DNA of 15,824 bases, from assembly GCA_030587605.1 (NCBI GenBank), contig JAUQYT010000096.1, positions 1-15,824 on the forward strand, in the 5' to 3' direction. The number at the start of each line of letters is the position of its first letter. Position 1 is the first letter of the stretch. This document shows positions 14,012 through 15,824 of this stretch, piece after piece. Made by a program: the position numbers and the translations under genes. A model generated the notes under the pieces. It was not told where the DNA came from, did no database searches, and saw nothing but the letters and a program-made list of their open reading frames with translations. The stretch is from Candidatus Njordarchaeum guaymasense. GTDB taxonomy: Archaea > Asgardarchaeota > Njordarchaeia > Njordarchaeales > Njordarchaeaceae.

Positions 14012-14046
14012 TTGCTCTATGCAACCTATTATACTCGTCGTATCTT

Positions 14047-14853
14047 CTATTTTTCTTGGAATGGGATCTTTCTTATTTCATTCGGATCAATTGTCTCACG
14101 GAGTAGTTTCACTTGCGTTTGAGTTGGAGGGGTTGTTGTCGGAACGTTTCTTGGAATAATCAGTTCGAATCCAGTATTCTCGACTACTTGGTTCACGCTT
14201 ACTCCTGGGTGGATGGATACCAGTTTCATGTTCCTTGTGTTGTCGTCAAAGCCGAGAACGGCTAGGTTTGTAACAACCCTGTCCGGACCGCCTATACGAG
14301 TGTAGCCGAATCCGTCTTCTTCTCCGGGTCTGAGCCCCCCTTCTTTTGTCCAGCCTGGGGCTGTGATGAATGGTATTTTCTCTACGAATGATCTCTTGTC
14401 ATGAGTTGATCTGAATATGATTGATCTTTTGAATATCTTGAGCATTAATCCGGAGCCTGCCCCGCCTGGGAGGCGAACCTTCGGCTTAGTGTATTCTCCT
14501 ATGACGCTGTTGTTAAGGTTGCCGTACTTATCTATCTGGACTGCTCCGAACAATCCGACGTCAACTCTCCGCTTATACCCTAAGCAGAAAACATCGGAGA
14601 GAGTGATAGCACTCACAGCGCCGTCGAGTAGGTGAGGATCAGCGCTGGAGATGGGCGGCGATCTTGGTTCTGGGTCTACTGCACCCATAATTGTGAGATG
14701 AGTTAGGTTTGGCGCATGAGTGGATTTAGCAAGATAGATTGAGGCTATCTGAACAGGAGATGAAACTCCGGTGAATACAACTTCCTTATCTCTTAACATT
14801 CCAGCGATGGTGGAACAGACTAGTTCATCAATCGTGTAGTCATGCGCGTACAT
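14047..14853 (-). CDS. CoA-transferase-fold protein, subunit B (catalytic Glu absent)
   Basis: The 268-aa protein matches the beta subunit of class I CoA-transferases such as glutaconate CoA-transferase. It has the helical start, THLTIMGAVDPEP (51-63), GLFGAVQIDKYGNLNNSVIG (100-119), LPGGAGSG (128-135), FITAPGW, VVTNLAVLGFD, VSIHPGVS and a C-terminal LLRETIDPNEIR. In Acidaminococcus GctB the catalytic glutamate lies in a VESGLMD segment; here the aligned stretch is TIMGAVD, so that Glu is lost (M56, with one residue deleted). The same loss is known in IpdB of the steroid-ring hydrolase IpdAB, which also shares the SLHPGV-like motif. The protein may thus be a hydrolase or lyase on acyl-CoA rather than a transferase. 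It begins nine bases after subunit A, with GGGGACG as SD. Confidence 0.88.
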   Translation of the reverse strand: MYAHDYTIDELVCSTIAGMLRDKEVVFTGVSSPVQIASIYLAKSTHAPNLTHLTIMGAVDPEPRSPPISSADPHLLDGAVSAITLSDVFCLGYKRRVDVGLFGAVQIDKYGNLNNSVIGEYTKPKVRLPGGAGSGLMLKIFKRSIIFRSTHDKRSFVEKIPFITAPGWTKEGGLRPGEEDGFGYTRIGGPDRVVTNLAVLGFDDNTRNMKLVSIHPGVSVNQVVENTGFELIIPRNVPTTTPPTQTQVKLLRETIDPNEIRKIPFQEK

Positions 14854-14862
14854 GCTCGTCCC

Positions 14863-15753
14863 CTATTCACTCTCCTTCCATTTTATTCTCTCCATCACAC
14901 CTTCTCCGCCAGCCTTCTCGATGAACTCATTGTGGTCTTTCGTTCCATAGACATAGGTGTCAAGGTATCCTTGGAAGCTCTCTTTGGAGGATCCTGACTC
15001 GATATACGAGTTCATGTGTTCCCAGTCAACCTCATAGTACTTGTAGCAAGCTGTCGGATATGCTCCGCAAGGAACATGGACGATGGCGTCGACCATGAAG
15101 TATGGAAGGGTTATGCTTCCCCTGATCTCTTCATGAGGAACTATTTTCTCAACTGTTACTATGACTCGTTTGGCAGCCAACGCGATGAATTTCTCAGTTT
15201 CCGTGAATCCGCCATCGAGAAGCTTCACGTTCCCGTATTCGTCTGCAAATTGAGCGTGAAGGATTGCCACGTCTGGATTCGCAGCTGGAACAGCGACGAG
15301 CTTCTCTTTTCCAAATGGGTTATAGATTACCTTGAAGTCCTTTCTGGCATCCAGTATACCGGCGCCTGCAAGACCTCTAACAGGTATGAAGGGGATCTGA
15401 AGTGCTCCAGCAAGTATCTGCTGAATTGTTATCCATCCAATCTCTTCCATTGTTTCCATGGCACCCTGCTCTGCAGCTCTCCTAAAGTTCCTCATTTGGG
15501 CAAAACCCTTATTCCCTTGCAAACCCATGTAACAGAACTCAACTCGCTTCAAGCACCCAGCACCACACAGTATGTCTGCGGGGAGCGGATTTGGTAGACC
15601 CATCACCCTCAAGTCGCGCTTCCTAGCCCTAATGATTTCATGCACACCAGCTACTGGGACACGATTAACTTTCATGCCGCCAAAAACCAGGAGGTCACCG
15701 TCGTGTACAAGTTCTTTGACGACTTTGTTGAGCGTGGTAATTCTTTTTTCCAT
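14863..15753 (-). CDS. CoA-transferase-fold protein, subunit A
   Basis: This 296-aa partner has the class I alpha-subunit layout: VHDGDLLVFGGMKVNRVP (16-33), the LCGAGCLKRVEFCYMG block (62-77), PFIPVRGLAGAG (121-132), NPFGKEKLVAVPA, DVAILHAQFADEYGNV, VTVEKIVPHEEIRG, MVDAIVHVPCGAYPTACY and YLDTYVYGTKDHNEFIEKAG. It lies between glutaconate CoA-transferase alpha (the DHxEYxxK tail) and IpdA-type proteins (MVDAIV..P.GAH/Y, TY..GT). Residues E100, E103 and E104 (GAMETMEEIG) fall where IpdA has a glutamate-rich stretch implicated in hydrolysis. It heads the minus-strand series with its own promoter; ATG 15753 has GGGAGAG eight bases upstream. Substrate unknown; a branched, aromatic or dicarboxylic acyl-CoA would fit the iorAB neighbourhood. 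Confidence 0.88.
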   Translation of the reverse strand: MEKRITTLNKVVKELVHDGDLLVFGGMKVNRVPVAGVHEIIRARKRDLRVMGLPNPLPADILCGAGCLKRVEFCYMGLQGNKGFAQMRNFRRAAEQGAMETMEEIGWITIQQILAGALQIPFIPVRGLAGAGILDARKDFKVIYNPFGKEKLVAVPAANPDVAILHAQFADEYGNVKLLDGGFTETEKFIALAAKRVIVTVEKIVPHEEIRGSITLPYFMVDAIVHVPCGAYPTACYKYYEVDWEHMNSYIESGSSKESFQGYLDTYVYGTKDHNEFIEKAGGEGVMERIKWKESE

Positions 15754-15777
15754 GAAGGGAACTCTCCCGAATCTCGC

Positions 15778-15812
15778 AATGACAGGGGATGATTTATATT
15801 AGGATTGTCATT
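15778..15812 (-). promoter_or_regulatory. Promoter of the CoA-transferase-like operon flanked by an inverted repeat
   Basis: Minus strand AATATAAATC (15791-15800) is a TATA-like element about 40 nt from the ATG, giving a short leader that just includes the SD. It is framed by a perfect 7+7 bp inverted repeat, AATGACA (15778-15784) and TGTCATT (15806-15812), with centres 28 bp apart. A further AT-rich run lies at the window edge (15817-15824). Confidence 0.5.
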
Positions 15813-15824
15813 AAAGCTATATAT

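Noticed and set aside
15016..15597. A 193-codon plus-strand frame
   Set aside because: It lies entirely antisense to the CoA-transferase-like A subunit, whose motifs are unmistakable.
1..15824. Search for CRISPR repeats, tRNA genes, IS elements or integrase signatures
   Set aside because: No regularly spaced repeats, cloverleaf-like segments, transposase motifs or terminal inverted repeats were seen by eye.

Overview
The window looks archaeal. It holds an HMf-type histone gene, tungsten-type aldehyde:ferredoxin oxidoreductases (AOR), indolepyruvate:ferredoxin oxidoreductase (IorAB), an MtrH-family methyltransferase, TATA-box-like promoters without bacterial -35/-10 pairs, and T-run terminators. 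Many starts are not ATG (TTG, GTG and apparently CTG) and sit behind clear GAGG/GGAGG Shine-Dalgarno (SD) sequences. The gene set suggests an anaerobic peptide- or organic-acid-degrading archaeon. A TACK-type lineage such as Bathyarchaeia is my guess only; nothing here fixes the taxon.

Layout. (1) 1-1934, minus strand: a LarA-superfamily (nickel racemase-like) gene followed after 26 nt by an MtrH-like methyltransferase gene that leaves the window at its 3' end. (2) 1935-2039: a divergent promoter with a perfect 9+9 bp palindrome. (3) 2040-6210, plus strand: two tandem, highly similar AOR genes and a MoaD/ThiS-like gene, probably the pterin sulfur carrier for their cofactor. (4) 6211-8067, plus strand: a promoter region full of repeats, then a tight three-gene set: a 17-cysteine Fe-S protein, a 2x[4Fe-4S] ferredoxin, and a 189-aa protein of unknown function with four C-terminal cysteines. 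(5) 8286-9583, plus strand: the histone gene and a zinc-dependent medium-chain alcohol/polyol dehydrogenase. (6) 9624-15753, minus strand: read in transcription order, a two-subunit CoA-transferase-fold enzyme (A then B), a YkgJ-type cysteine-cluster protein, iorA-iorB (overlapping), and a DUF362 protein with its own promoter.

How the genes may work together (inference): IorAB oxidises aryl-pyruvates from aromatic amino acids to aryl-acetyl-CoA with reduction of ferredoxin. The AORs oxidise aldehydes to acids, also reducing ferredoxin. The small ferredoxin and the multi-cysteine protein could carry these electrons, the alcohol dehydrogenase could be a reductive sink, and the CoA-transferase-fold pair could act on the acyl-CoA products. 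MtrH hints at C1 transfer, with its corrinoid partner possibly beyond the left edge.

Most unusual points: the LarA homologue keeps the three nickel histidines but lacks the cofactor-anchoring lysine; the CoA-transferase B subunit lacks the catalytic glutamate and recalls IpdAB-type hydrolases; the first AOR appears to start at CTG; several perfect inverted repeats sit on promoters; and the three-gene Fe-S cassette ends in a protein I cannot place securely. No tRNA, rRNA, CRISPR array or mobile element was seen. The largest non-coding stretches (8068-8285, 3819-4016, 6211-6403) are all under 300 bases and are described in the entries.
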